Shown: in pieces, positions 19,040-27,785 of the stretch
Layout of the letters: the number at the start of each line of letters is the position of its first letter
Position numbering within the stretch: position 1 is the first letter of the stretch
From: CAWBAT01 sp046331665
Lineage (GTDB): Bacteria > Acidobacteriota > Terriglobia > Versatilivoradales > Versatilivoraceae
Assembly (NCBI GenBank): GCA_046331665.1
Contig: JAXLQK010000020.1
Span: 1-64,000, forward strand
Reading direction: 5' to 3'
DNA length: 64,000 nt
Notes under the pieces: generated by a model
The model's input: the letters and a program-made list of their open reading frames with translations, nothing else
What the model was told of the DNA's origin: nothing
Database searches by the model: none
Program-made: the position numbers and the translations under genes

Positions 19040-19819
19040 ATGGAACCTCTAACTAATAAATCAACCACCTCGTTGCAAAACACCGTGTTGGTGGTACAGC
19101 AATGGACCTTGTTGGGGGTGCGATCACTGCTCAATTTGTTCAGTACTCCGTTGTATTTCCGCGAGTCGTTTGAGCAAATGGATATTATTGGAGTGGGCTC
19201 GTTAACCATTACGATGTTGACCGGCTTTTTTACCGGGGCGGTTCTCGCTCTCCAAACCTCCAAGACACTCTCGTCTTTCGGGGCTGTGGCCTATACCGGA
19301 CAGCTGGTCTCTGTATCACTCGTCCGGGAGCTTGGGCCGGTGCTAACGGCGGTCGTGGTGGCGGGCAGGATCGGTTCAGGGATTGCTTCGGAGTTAGGTT
19401 CGATGGTCGTGAGCGAGCAAATTCACGCCATGAGGGCCTTGGGAACCGATCCCACCAAGAAGCTCGTCACTCCCCGGGTTTTTGCGGCAATCACCATGGT
19501 TCCTGTGCTTACGATTGTTTGTGACATTGTCGGCGTCATGGGTGGATTTTTTGTGGCCTTCTTCTTACTGGGCATCAATCCGGGCCTTTATCTGACTTCC
19601 ACCTACGAACAGCTCTCCTATTCCGATCTCATCCAGGGGTTGGTTAAGCCGCCTATCTTTGGATTCATTATTGCGCTGGTCGGCTGTTACTGTGGACTGA
19701 CCACGTATGGAGGAACCCAGGGAGTGGGTCGATCCACGACTCAATCCGTGGTTGCGGCAATGATTCTCATTTTTGTCACTGATTTTTTTGTCACTCGATT
19801 ATTGCTGACGGTGCTTTAG
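19040..19819 (+). CDS. mlaE: MlaE-family lipid ABC transporter permease
   Basis: The 259-residue membrane protein is an MlaE/YrbE permease with five or six spans and the conserved ELGPVLTAVVVAGRIGSGIASELGSM region at about residues 90-118 and the MRALGTDP loop. It forms the inner-membrane pore of the Mla system, which moves phospholipids between the inner and outer membranes. A GAAAGGA site is 5 bases before ATG 19040. The ATPase gene starts 4 bases after its stop and the MCE protein gene follows that, so the three form one operon. Confidence 0.93.
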   Translation: MEPLTNKSTTSLQNTVLVVQQWTLLGVRSLLNLFSTPLYFRESFEQMDIIGVGSLTITMLTGFFTGAVLALQTSKTLSSFGAVAYTGQLVSVSLVRELGPVLTAVVVAGRIGSGIASELGSMVVSEQIHAMRALGTDPTKKLVTPRVFAAITMVPVLTIVCDIVGVMGGFFVAFFLLGINPGLYLTSTYEQLSYSDLIQGLVKPPIFGFIIALVGCYCGLTTYGGTQGVGRSTTQSVVAAMILIFVTDFFVTRLLLTVL

Positions 19820-19823
19820 GATC

Positions 19824-20648
19824 ATGGAAGCCCAACAGTCAAACGAAACTCACCCTGCCATTGAGCTGAAGAACGTCTATAAGTCCTTCGGCGACGCCCT
19901 GATCCTGAAAAACATCTCCTTTCGCGTCCGTCGCGGGGAAACCAGGATTATTCTGGGGGGGAGCGGCTCGGGAAAATCCACTATCTTGAAATTGATTATC
20001 GGATTGGAAAAGCCGGACGAAGGGGAAATTTGGGTGGATGGGGAAGAGATCTCAAACTTTTCGGAATCTCGCCTGATGCCAGTCCGTCGCAAGATTGGAA
20101 TGGTGTTTCAGGAAGGGGCCCTCTTTGACTCCCTTTCGGTAGCCGAGAATGTGGCTTATCGCCTGCGTGAGCAAACCACCCTTGGAGAAGAGGAGATCGA
20201 AGCCCTGGTGCGCAAGACTCTGGGTTTTGTGGAACTCGAAGAGGCCATCGAAAAAATGCCTTCCCAGCTTTCGGGCGGAATGCGCCGCCGTGCAGCCATT
20301 GCACGATCTCTTGTGGGTAACCCGAAGATCATGTTGTACGACGAACCGACGGCAGGTCTGGACCCATTGACGGCACGAACCATCAATGAGTTGGTGATCA
20401 AGCTTCGGGATTTGGAAGGGGTCAGCTCGGTGTTTGTGACCCATCGACTCAAGGATGCTTTTACCATGGCCAACGAATTCCTGGGATACCACGAGGGAAC
20501 GCTGCGCTATATGAAAGAAGAGGAAAATTCGCTGTGCCTTGTCAATACTCGACTCATGATGCTAAGAGAAGGCGAGATCATCTTTGATGGATTTGATGAG
20601 GAGATTCGCAAGAGTCAGGACGAGTATATAAAGAAATTTCTCGCTTAA
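19824..20648 (+). CDS. mlaF: MlaF-family lipid ABC transporter ATP-binding protein
   Basis: The 274-residue ATPase has Walker A GGSGSGKST, the LSGGMRRRAAIARS signature, Walker B IMLYDEPTAGLDP and the switch histidine in FVTHRL. It drives the MlaE permease from the cytoplasmic side. The GMRRR signature is characteristic of MlaF proteins. It lies between mlaE (4-base gap) and mlaD (9-base gap with a GGAGGAG site), so it is the middle gene of the operon. Confidence 0.93.
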   Translation: MEAQQSNETHPAIELKNVYKSFGDALILKNISFRVRRGETRIILGGSGSGKSTILKLIIGLEKPDEGEIWVDGEEISNFSESRLMPVRRKIGMVFQEGALFDSLSVAENVAYRLREQTTLGEEEIEALVRKTLGFVELEEAIEKMPSQLSGGMRRRAAIARSLVGNPKIMLYDEPTAGLDPLTARTINELVIKLRDLEGVSSVFVTHRLKDAFTMANEFLGYHEGTLRYMKEEENSLCLVNTRLMMLREGEIIFDGFDEEIRKSQDEYIKKFLA

Positions 20649-20657
20649 GGAGGAGCT

Positions 20658-21731
20658 ATGGCTAGGAAAAAACTGGCTTGGGCAGAGTTGAGAGTGGGTA
20701 TCCTGGTAATTGCAAGCTTTACCATCCTCATTCTCGCCTTATTGGCCATCAGCGGTGGCGCCGGCTTCTTTACCCCTCGCTATCAGCTCAAGACCTACTT
20801 TGCGAGCGCTGACGGACTGCGCAAGGGATCTCTCATCTGGGTTGCCGGGATCGAAGGAGGTAACGTGGCAAAGGTGACCATCACGTCCGCCTCGGACCCG
20901 GATCGCGCCGTCGAAGTGACCTTCCAAATCCAAAAAGAATTTGCACCCATGATTCGCGAAGATTCCGTGGCCACGCTCGGTTCGATTGGATTACTGGGCG
21001 ACAAATATATCGATATCTCGCGAGGGTCAGCCAATTCCAAGCCTCTCCCGCCGGGAGGCGAAGTCCGGGGATCCTCCTCCGCCGACATCAAACGCATCAT
21101 GCAGAACAGCAATGATTTGGTTGCCAATCTCGGCGATTTGGTTACCAAGATCAATCAAATCACCCAGAAAATCGATCAGGGACAGGGGACCATTGGCAAG
21201 TTTATCGTCGACCCAACGCTCTACAACAATATCAACGCCACCGTTCGGGAAGCGCAGGATCTGTTACAACAAATCAAGTCCGGAGATGGAACCACGGGGC
21301 GATTGATCTCGGACCCTCAACTCTATGATCGAGTGAATGGGATCCTCAAGCGGGTCGATAATTCAATGGCTTTAGTTGAGAAGGGAGAAGGAACGCTGGG
21401 CAAGTTCCTCCATGACCCCTCGGTTTATAACCGAGCAGAATCCCTCTTGAATCGGATCGATACAGTTGCCGCCAGAATCGAGAAGGGAGAGGGCTTCCTT
21501 GGACGACTCTCCAAAGATGACTCTCTCTATGTTCAGTTCCGGGACGCGACGGGCAAATATGCGGCTTTAGCGGACAAAATGAATCAAGGGGAAGGAACCA
21601 TTGGCAAGCTGTTTGTCGACAGTTCGCTATACACCAATCTGAACCACGCCGCCAGCGAGCTGGTAAAATTGCTTTATGATTTCCGCCAGGATCCCAAGAA
21701 ATTTCTGCGAATCAAGATTGGCTTGTTTTGA
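20658..21731 (+). CDS. mlaD: MlaD-family MCE protein with five 34-residue repeats
   Basis: The 357-residue protein has one N-terminal transmembrane helix (about residues 12-32), then an MCE domain to about 125, which forms the lipid-binding ring in the periplasm. The segment from about 170 to 345 holds five repeats opening with G-x-G-T/F-x-G-K/R. The first glycines are at 175, 209, 243, 277 and 311, exactly 34 residues apart. Such repeats would build a helical tail able to bridge the periplasm. GGAGGAG lies just before ATG 20658. The gene overlaps the convergent HD-GYP gene by 20 bases. Confidence 0.9.
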   Translation: MARKKLAWAELRVGILVIASFTILILALLAISGGAGFFTPRYQLKTYFASADGLRKGSLIWVAGIEGGNVAKVTITSASDPDRAVEVTFQIQKEFAPMIREDSVATLGSIGLLGDKYIDISRGSANSKPLPPGGEVRGSSSADIKRIMQNSNDLVANLGDLVTKINQITQKIDQGQGTIGKFIVDPTLYNNINATVREAQDLLQQIKSGDGTTGRLISDPQLYDRVNGILKRVDNSMALVEKGEGTLGKFLHDPSVYNRAESLLNRIDTVAARIEKGEGFLGRLSKDDSLYVQFRDATGKYAALADKMNQGEGTIGKLFVDSSLYTNLNHAASELVKLLYDFRQDPKKFLRIKIGLF

Positions 21732-22746
21732 GGGACAGTGCAGCGGCGTGATCCTCGAGGCACGTCATGAGGGCATCCACGACTTGCGGATCAAATTGCC
21801 TGCTTTTCGCTTCGAGTAATCGTTGTCGGGCTTCCAAGGCCGCCAATCCCTTGCGATAGGGCCGGTCCGAGGTCATCGCATCGTAGGCATCGACAACGGC
21901 AACAATTCGCGCCCCAATGGGAATTTCTTCTCCTTTCAGGCCGCGTGGATACCCACTCCCGTCGAAGTTCTCATGGTGATAAAACATCAATTCGCGGGCG
22001 GTCGCCAAACTCGAAATTCCATTCAGCGCATGGTAGCCATAGTGAACGTGCTGGTGCATGCGAACATACTCGTCGGGACTGAGGCCTTCCGGTTTTTGCA
22101 GGAGGTCCTCCGGAATGATGATTTTCCCAATGTCATGAAGCAAAGCAGCAAGCTTGATATGGTACAAGTCCTCGCCTCCCAGGCCCAGCTTATGGCAGAC
22201 CTCTTCGGCCAGGGAGAGCACCGTCAGGGAGTGGCTCTGGGTGGCTGGATCACGGATGGCCAGCAGATTAACCAGTAATTTCACGGTCTCCAGGAAAGAA
22301 TCATGGAGTTCCTGCTGGAGGCGTCGATTTTCCGATTTAAGCTCGTGGGTAATCAGGACATTATCGATCACATTAATAAGTTCTCGATGGCCGAAAGGCT
22401 TGAGCAAATAGGCAGCCAGCCCAAGAGCCATTAATTCTTTTTTTTCATGGCCGTTGAGAATCTTACTCGTCAACAAGATGACCGGCGTTTCCCGAATGGA
22501 GTAGTACTGCGGCTCGTGAACCATCAGACGGAAAGTTTCGATCCCATTGAGATCGGGCATCCAATGATCGATGAGAATCAGCCCCGGGAAAACTTCGAGA
22601 GCCTTCTGGAGGCCTTCTTTCCCGTGAACTGCTCCAACGACCTGATACCCAGCCTGTTCGAGAATGGAGCAGGCATTCTCGAGCATGGAGGGTTCATCGT
22701 CGATGACGAGGACGGTTGTTAGTTGAGTGGAAGGCTGGGAACCCAT
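21712..22746 (-). CDS. Response regulator with HD-GYP cyclic-di-GMP phosphodiesterase domain
   Basis: The 344-residue protein has an N-terminal receiver domain (VLVIDDEP acidic pair, phosphoacceptor aspartate in ILIDHWMPD, lysine in LLKPFG). A linker follows, then a C-terminal HD-GYP domain with HDIGKI, HHENFDGSGYP and DAYDAM. This is the RpfG layout. A phosphorelay signal should switch the breakdown of cyclic-di-GMP. The GYP residues read GSGYP, normal for the family. No histidine kinase is encoded in the window. It converges on, and overlaps, the end of mlaD. Confidence 0.93.
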   Translation of the reverse strand: MGSQPSTQLTTVLVIDDEPSMLENACSILEQAGYQVVGAVHGKEGLQKALEVFPGLILIDHWMPDLNGIETFRLMVHEPQYYSIRETPVILLTSKILNGHEKKELMALGLAAYLLKPFGHRELINVIDNVLITHELKSENRRLQQELHDSFLETVKLLVNLLAIRDPATQSHSLTVLSLAEEVCHKLGLGGEDLYHIKLAALLHDIGKIIIPEDLLQKPEGLSPDEYVRMHQHVHYGYHALNGISSLATARELMFYHHENFDGSGYPRGLKGEEIPIGARIVAVVDAYDAMTSDRPYRKGLAALEARQRLLEAKSRQFDPQVVDALMTCLEDHAAALSLKTSQS

Positions 22747-22923
22747 GACACCTGCCGCATGACATGCACCTGATATCCAATAAATTAGATGATGCTTTCC
22801 CGCAGATCAACAAGATTATACGGCACGGTTGAGGCAGGGCCGGCTTTGACAATTTAGAGGTTTGAATTTATCATCTTAGCTCATCGATCAGGATGGATCC
22901 AGCTTTCACTCAGGAAGAGTGCT

Positions 22924-23409
22924 ATGACCCTACAAATTAAAAAGAAACTTGAGGAAGAGATTCGTATTTTAGAATTTGAATTGAAAAACGAGCTACCCAA
23001 AGAATTGAAGAAGGCAGCGGCTCTGGGAGATCTCAGTGAGAATGCGGAGTATCAATCCGCCAAACAGCGTCAAGAAATTGTCAACGCAAAGCTCGCGCAC
23101 CTTCGCAAGAGGCTCGCCGAAGTCGCCCTCATCAACCTTGACAAAATACCCACGGACCGGGCTTCGTACGGTTCCCGGTTGGTGCTTTACGACATTCAGA
23201 AGGCGTCTGAAATCTCTTATAAACTTGTTTCCGTTGAAGAGTCCGATATTCAAAAAGGATTGATCTCCACCACCTCACCGATCGGGAAGGGCCTGCTCAA
23301 TTGTCGTGAGGGGGATGTTGTCAAGATCGCTACACCGGGAGGTGTGAAGGAATTTGAGGTATTAAGTCTTCAGACGATCCATCAGAAGCAAGAAGATGAT
23401 TCGGTCTAG
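22924..23409 (+). CDS. greA: GreA/GreB-family transcription elongation factor
   Basis: The 161-residue protein has the two-part GreA/GreB form. An N-terminal coiled coil (about residues 1-72) carries the acidic tip motif ENAEYQSAKQRQE, where the DLSENAEY aspartate and glutamate act on the RNA polymerase active site. The C-terminal FKBP-like domain contains the SPIGKGLLNCREGD motif. It rescues backtracked polymerase by stimulating transcript cleavage. AGGAAGAG lies about 5 bases before the ATG. The phosphatidyltransferase gene starts five bases after its stop. The sequence is somewhat divergent, so GreA versus a GreA paralogue is not settled. Confidence 0.85.
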   Translation: MTLQIKKKLEEEIRILEFELKNELPKELKKAAALGDLSENAEYQSAKQRQEIVNAKLAHLRKRLAEVALINLDKIPTDRASYGSRLVLYDIQKASEISYKLVSVEESDIQKGLISTTSPIGKGLLNCREGDVVKIATPGGVKEFEVLSLQTIHQKQEDDSV

Positions 23410-23414
23410 TTGAT

Positions 23415-24059
23415 ATGTTCAGCCAATTTATAGGAAAGGTTTGTCGTACCCTTCTTGACGCGATTGTCAGAACCGCGTCGGCCTTGAAGATTCATCCCAA
23501 CTATTTGACTTTGGTCGGGTTCCTTACGACGCTGTTCGCGTCTTTCTACTTGGCAAGAGGAAAATTTGCGACGGCCGGACTTATCATTATCATAGCGGGT
23601 GTATTTGACATGCTTGACGGTCGTGTCGCCAGAATCACCAACAACGTCACCCGCTTCGGTGCCTTCTTCGATTCAGTTTTAGACCGCTATTCGGACATTG
23701 CGATCTACCTTGGGCTCATGGCTTATTACGCCAAAGGGATGCGTATTTCTTATGTCATTCTTTCAGGTGTGGCCATGATGGGTTCCCTTATGACCAGTTA
23801 TACCCGGGCCCGGGCAGAATCTTTGATCCCGTTGTGCAAGGTAGGATTTATGGAACGCCCCGAACGCCTGGTGCTGTTAATCATTGGTATGCTCGCAAAT
23901 CGAATGGCTCCGGTACTTTGGATCATCGCCTTCTTTTCAAATCTAACTGTCATCCACCGGATTGTCTTTACTTGGAAAGAAGCCACCCGTCTCGAACAAG
24001 CGGCCACGGACCAGGAAGTAAAGTCTAATCGTCTCGCCGGCAGCGCCTCTTTCCGCTAG
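23415..24059 (+). CDS. CDP-alcohol phosphatidyltransferase
   Basis: The 214-residue membrane enzyme carries the full CDP-alcohol motif: D65, D68, G69, A72, R73, G82, D86 and D90. These bind the metals and the CDP-diacylglycerol donor. About five hydrophobic spans follow. It makes a phospholipid by joining a phosphatidyl group to an alcohol such as glycerol phosphate or inositol phosphate. The RARAES and ERPERLVLL segments recall the phosphatidylinositol phosphate synthase-like and PgsA-like branches, so the acceptor is uncertain. It follows greA closely and may be co-transcribed. Confidence 0.85.
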   Translation: MFSQFIGKVCRTLLDAIVRTASALKIHPNYLTLVGFLTTLFASFYLARGKFATAGLIIIIAGVFDMLDGRVARITNNVTRFGAFFDSVLDRYSDIAIYLGLMAYYAKGMRISYVILSGVAMMGSLMTSYTRARAESLIPLCKVGFMERPERLVLLIIGMLANRMAPVLWIIAFFSNLTVIHRIVFTWKEATRLEQAATDQEVKSNRLAGSASFR

Positions 24060-24230
24060 GTGCTATCTAGCATTAATATCAACTACTTATCCTGAAAAAG
24101 TCTCCCCTCTTATCCCCTGCCCTTGCCTTTGCCCTCTAAATTGGCTTTTTTCCTTGCAGTGTCGCTTTGATTGGTGTAAATTTCGCGGATTCAAAGCGTT
24201 TGGGGGAAATTTATAAACTCGTCGATCAGC

Positions 24231-25169
24231 ATGGAGCAGAAACCTCTTTCTACGCTCGAGTATTTTGATCTGCAAAGCGAAACATATGATCAGATGATTT
24301 CGTGGCCTGGTCGCATCTCCACTGAAGGTGTGTTCTTCAAAAAGCTCGTAAATGACTATAAATTAAAGAGTTTCTTGGATGTTGGGTGCAGCACAGGCTT
24401 CCATGTCATCATGTTTCGCCGGCTTGGCCTCGATGCAACCGGAATCGATGCCAGTTCTAAGATGATTGAAAAAGCTCGAGCGAATTCAGTGACCTGTGGC
24501 GTAACCGTCGAGTTTATTCTGGGCGATTTTTTCACCATGTCGAAGCGATTTTCTGAAGGATTTGACATTGTGACTCTCTTGGGAGATACCACTTCTTTTT
24601 TGAAAACCGGGCAGGAAGTCAAGAAGGCCTTCCAAGAAATTTATAAGTGTTTGAATCCAGGTGGATTATTCGTCCTGCAGACCAGGAACTATGATCATAT
24701 TCTCAAGAACCGGTTGCGGTTCATGCCCCCCACCTTCTCTCGTAACGGATCCGAGGAAACTCTCTTCTTTCGATTGTTGGACTATGCTCCAAAATCCATT
24801 CAACATCTTCTTGTAAAGTATCATTGGCACGAAAATCGTTGGGACAGCTCAGTTCTGACGACCCTTCTCTCCCCACACCTGAAGAAAGATCTGGAAAAGC
24901 CACTGAAATCCTTGGGATTCAGTAAAGTGTCCTGCTACCGAAACTTTAATTTTGAGGATTTCGATCCCAATGGGCAGGATCTGATTATCGTGGCTGAAAA
25001 GAAAGGGACGCTCAAGGGAAGAACCACACCAGTGAGAGCCGAAAGGCCAAGGAAAGAAACCGTTTCTCCAAAGCCTCCTATCGTAAAACCCCTTAAAGGA
25101 AAAGCCTCCCCCCCGGCCAAGGCCCCCGCTGCCCGAAAACCAAGCAAGTCAGTTAAGAAGGGTCGCTAG
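24231..25169 (+). CDS. Class I SAM-dependent methyltransferase with a basic C-terminal tail
   Basis: Residues 1-255 form a class I methyltransferase. The SAM loop is FLDVGCSTGFH at about 44-54, with TGIDASSKMIEKA next and a GDFF acidic motif III. The C-terminal 55 residues are low-complexity Lys/Pro/Ala/Arg (TVSPK, KASPPAKAPA) and probably disordered, perhaps binding nucleic acid or another acidic partner. The substrate is not evident from sequence; small molecule, lipid or protein are all possible. No ribosome binding site stands out before ATG 24231. Confidence 0.8.
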   Translation: MEQKPLSTLEYFDLQSETYDQMISWPGRISTEGVFFKKLVNDYKLKSFLDVGCSTGFHVIMFRRLGLDATGIDASSKMIEKARANSVTCGVTVEFILGDFFTMSKRFSEGFDIVTLLGDTTSFLKTGQEVKKAFQEIYKCLNPGGLFVLQTRNYDHILKNRLRFMPPTFSRNGSEETLFFRLLDYAPKSIQHLLVKYHWHENRWDSSVLTTLLSPHLKKDLEKPLKSLGFSKVSCYRNFNFEDFDPNGQDLIIVAEKKGTLKGRTTPVRAERPRKETVSPKPPIVKPLKGKASPPAKAPAARKPSKSVKKGR

Positions 25170-25222
25170 TCTCGACGAGGCTCGGAAGGCAGTTGAAGCA
25201 GGCGCTCCAAGAACGGGATTTG

Positions 25223-25438
25223 CTAAACCTGCTCTGCCGTAGTGAACCCGAGCAGTATTTCGCCATTTTCAGATTTGACAACTTTGGCTCTTTTATTGAC
25301 AAGACTTGGGCCCTTGTTTACAGGCCTGAGAACAGCCACGGAAGTGAGTACGTCTTTATACAAGGAAGTGACAACGAAGATTTCCCCGGATTCTTCATTT
25401 TTCCACATTTGACCAACGGAAACTTTCTTAATATTCAT
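25223..25438 (-). CDS. Small conserved-looking protein of unknown function
   Basis: This 71-residue protein reads like a compact beta-rich domain (VGQMWKNEESGEIFVVTSL, then an AVLRPV strand and a basic KRAKVVKS strand). I do not recognise a family. Its charged and hydrophobic pattern alternates as in a real folded protein, and no longer frame competes with it. It sits between the methyltransferase and the M48 protease on the opposite strand. Evidence is composition only. Confidence 0.5.
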   Translation of the reverse strand: MNIKKVSVGQMWKNEESGEIFVVTSLYKDVLTSVAVLRPVNKGPSLVNKRAKVVKSENGEILLGFTTAEQV

Positions 25439-25766
25439 GGATAAAGGCAGTTGAATGAGTTAGAGGGCTAGATCGAGATTGAGAAACGACACCTTCTCTG
25501 CCATCCAATTGAATCGGAAATGGAAGACGATGGTTTAGATTTATTTTGAAGGCCCCGCAGATTCATAGGTATTGGATGCAACCTTGTTTTCAGATTTCTG
25601 CTCTAAACTTAGGGGATCAGTGATGGAAACCTTCCTTTATTGAAGTGTATAACCGCAAGTGGAGAAAATGTGAGGCGAAGAGAGGGTGAAGAATCCCTAG
25701 TCTAATTGCGCACGGGGTGTTAGTATTTTATTAGAAGATGGACGTTGTGGATTGAGGAGTAATTCC
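25439..25766 (+). other. Intergenic region with a possible promoter for the M48 protease
   Basis: This 328-base stretch has no protein-like frame. A candidate promoter for the protease gene is TTGCGC (25706-25711) and TATTAG (25729-25734) with 17-base spacing. It has three and four consensus matches, so it is weak. A GAGGAG ribosome binding site at the right end fixes the protease start. Confidence 0.3.
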
Positions 25767-26786
25767 ATGAAAATCGGGAAAATGCTTATAGCGGTTTCCT
25801 TGGTGTACACGCTTTGCCTCTCTCCCAGTCAGTTCTTGCTGATGGCTGACAGCAAAAAAAAGAATTCGGATGTGGATGACATCGGGAACCGTAACGTTAA
25901 CAAGGGTCAGCTGAACATGATCTCAATCGAAAAAGAGATCGCCTTGGGCAAACAATTGGCCCAGGAAGTGGAAAAATCCGTCAAACTCCTCAACGATCCT
26001 GAAATCAACGAGTACATCAATCGTGTCGGGCAGAACATCGTTCGCAATTCGGATGCGAAGGTTCCCTTCACCATCAAAGTGATCGATTCCGACGATATCA
26101 ATGCCTTTGCCCTTCCTGGTGGATTCTTTTATGTAAATACGGGTCTGATTACGGCCGCCGACGAGGAATCAGAGCTTGCCGGCGTGATGGCCCACGAAAT
26201 TGCCCATGTGGCGGCACGCCATGGGACGGAGCAATATACCAAAGGAACGATTGCCCAATACGCAACCATTCCCTTGATCTTCATGGGGGGAGGGTTGGGC
26301 TATGGCCTCTACCAGGCGGCTGGATTTCTGATCCCCCTAAAATTCCTCCAATTTAGCCGGGCGGCGGAAACGGAAGCTGATTACTTGGGTCTGCAGTATA
26401 TGTATAAGACAGGATATGACCCAACCGCATTCATTTCATTCTTTGAAAAAGTTCAAGCACAGGAAAAAAAGAAACCTGGGAAAATGGCCGTGGCTTTCTC
26501 GACCCATCCACCCACTCAAGACCGGATTGAAAAAACCCAGGCGAACATTGCCAGTATTCTTCCCAGCCGCGACCAATACGTCATCAATACTTCCGAATTT
26601 GATTCAATCAAGGGCAAGCTGATCGCCATGGAGAATCGGAAAAAGCCGGCTGATGGAGAAAAGTCCAACAAGCCAACTCTGAAGCGCCGAACAAGCGGCC
26701 AACCGGATGACACGTCCGACGAGCCGGCGACTACGACCACTGATTCAAGCGACGATCGACCGACCCTTAAGCGTCGCACCGATTAA
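25767..26786 (+). CDS. Secreted or membrane-anchored M48 family metalloprotease
   Basis: The 339-residue product starts at ATG 25767, with GAGGAG 7 bases upstream, and opens with a signal peptide or anchor (residues 5-28). The catalytic zinc motif HEIAHVAARHG is near 143-153 and the third ligand glutamate is in AAETEADYLG, as in M48 proteases of the BepA/LoiP type. BepA-like enzymes act on misfolded outer membrane proteins in the periplasm, so quality control of the envelope is likely. The C-terminal 60 residues are low complexity (KPTLKRRT occurs twice), probably disordered. A strong terminator follows. Confidence 0.9.
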   Translation: MKIGKMLIAVSLVYTLCLSPSQFLLMADSKKKNSDVDDIGNRNVNKGQLNMISIEKEIALGKQLAQEVEKSVKLLNDPEINEYINRVGQNIVRNSDAKVPFTIKVIDSDDINAFALPGGFFYVNTGLITAADEESELAGVMAHEIAHVAARHGTEQYTKGTIAQYATIPLIFMGGGLGYGLYQAAGFLIPLKFLQFSRAAETEADYLGLQYMYKTGYDPTAFISFFEKVQAQEKKKPGKMAVAFSTHPPTQDRIEKTQANIASILPSRDQYVINTSEFDSIKGKLIAMENRKKPADGEKSNKPTLKRRTSGQPDDTSDEPATTTTDSSDDRPTLKRRTD

Positions 26787-26801
26787 GCTGTTGTTGGAAT
26801 G

Positions 26802-26841
26802 AAAAAAAAGAGGCAGCGCTTCATCGCTGCCTCTTTTTTTT
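26802..26841. terminator. Bidirectional intrinsic terminator
   Basis: A hairpin with arms 26802-26818 and 26825-26841 (a GAGGCAGCG core plus A/T tails, six-base loop) is flanked by A's on the left and T's on the right. It lies between the convergent M48 gene and the DUF507 pair and should stop transcripts from both sides. Confidence 0.9.
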
Positions 26842-26862
26842 GTTATCCCGCTCAACAAGAAT

Positions 26863-27132
26863 TTAGAGTTTCTTCACCTCTTCCGTATAAAACTTCCGGT
26901 ACAAAATCTCCCACTCAAGGCTTCCCTCGGGCACGCTTTTCTTCATCGACTCAATTTTCCGCTTGGCCTCTCGATCGATGGCTTCTTCCTTCTTCAGTTC
27001 CTCATTAATGATCTTGACGATTTCCAGTCGAATCGTATTTCGGTCTTCAATGAACTCCACGGCATCCATAGTGACGAGTTCTTCCGTGACCAGATGGGAA
27101 AGGCGATTAACTTTCTCTCGTGAAAGGCGCAT
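26863..27132 (-). CDS. DUF507 family protein, second copy
   Basis: The 89-residue protein is a DUF507 member, mostly helical and highly charged (about 40% Lys, Arg, Glu and Asp), with the opening MRLSREKVNRLSHLV. Its function is not known. It follows another DUF507 gene after a 6-base gap, and the pair lies downstream of two tRNA genes on the same strand. The two proteins share the same length and helix pattern (a long amphipathic N-terminal helix, then a charged helix with a KxxIESMKK-like end) but have diverged. They probably form a heterodimer. Confidence 0.88.
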   Translation of the reverse strand: MRLSREKVNRLSHLVTEELVTMDAVEFIEDRNTIRLEIVKIINEELKKEEAIDREAKRKIESMKKSVPEGSLEWEILYRKFYTEEVKKL

Positions 27133-27138
27133 GCGCGT

Positions 27139-27417
27139 TTAGAGGATAACCTTCTTATCTCGGATCAATTTATTCTTCACGGCCTTGAACATTTCCTGGT
27201 AGGAAATTCCGGTCCGCTTCATCTCATCCGCATAGTCTTTGAGGATCGCCCGCACTTCCTCATTAATCTTGTCCTCCTGCGATATCTCTTCGCCGAGAAC
27301 CGCCAGGATTCGTTCCTGCAACTGGGAGGAATTGGCGATCTCGATCATTTCGCGCTTGATCAGCTGATCAGCAATCCTCTTGGAAAGGTAGTGAATGAAT
27401 TCCTTCTGCAGACTCAT
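27139..27417 (-). CDS. DUF507 family protein, first copy
   Basis: The 92-residue helical protein is a DUF507 member (SLQKEFIHYLSKRIADQLI at the start, KAVKNKLIRDKKVIL at the end). It sits between tRNA-Asp (18 bases upstream) and the second DUF507 gene (6 bases downstream), so both may be read from the tRNA promoter. The adjacency with tRNAs is suggestive only; no RNA-binding motif can be named. Confidence 0.88.
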   Translation of the reverse strand: MSLQKEFIHYLSKRIADQLIKREMIEIANSSQLQERILAVLGEEISQEDKINEEVRAILKDYADEMKRTGISYQEMFKAVKNKLIRDKKVIL

Positions 27418-27435
27418 TGTCGGGGGGAGATTTCA

Positions 27436-27512
27436 TGGCGGGGCCGACGGGACTCGAACCCGCGACCTCTGACGTGACAGGCCAGCGTTCTAACCAACTG
27501 AACTACGACCCC
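27436..27512 (-). tRNA. tRNA-Asp (GTC)
   Basis: The minus strand folds as a 77-base tRNA. The acceptor stem begins GGGGTCG and pairs with CGGCCCC, the discriminator is G, and the CCA end is encoded. The anticodon loop is CTGTCAC with anticodon GTC. The D-loop GTTCAGTTGGTTA and T-loop GGTTCGAGTCC are normal. It is downstream of tRNA-Val in the same transcript. Confidence 0.96.
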
Positions 27513-27533
27513 GCAATCTCTGGTACATCCATA

Positions 27534-27609
27534 TGGTGGGCGGTACTGGGATCGAACCAGTGACCCCATCCTTGTAAGGGATGTGCTCTCCCAGCTGAGC
27601 TAACCGCCC
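27534..27609 (-). tRNA. tRNA-Val (TAC)
   Basis: The minus strand folds as a 76-base tRNA. The acceptor stem GGGCGGT pairs with ACCGCCC, the discriminator is A and CCA is encoded. The anticodon loop is CTTACAA with anticodon TAC. It is the first gene of the tRNA-Val, tRNA-Asp, DUF507, DUF507 group. Confidence 0.96.
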
Positions 27610-27785
27610 CAGGAGAAGCACCTTCCTGATTGATTCGTAAAGGAATATAACTGTGCGTCTGGCGGATGTCAAGGAGAAAGGCCTTGGAGAGCGGCCTACC
27701 AAGCACCGGACCCTTGATCGCTATCCAACCGGAACAGTCCGTGATTCAACAATCCATTTCAACCGTTCATCCCGGAGCTTAACCA

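Noticed and set aside
18886..19263. Minus-strand frame opposite the mlaE start
   Set aside because: It is the reverse of mlaE; mlaE has family motifs and a ribosome binding site.
27490..27706. Short open frames across the tRNA genes
   Set aside because: They read through tRNA-Asp and tRNA-Val and have no protein-like composition.
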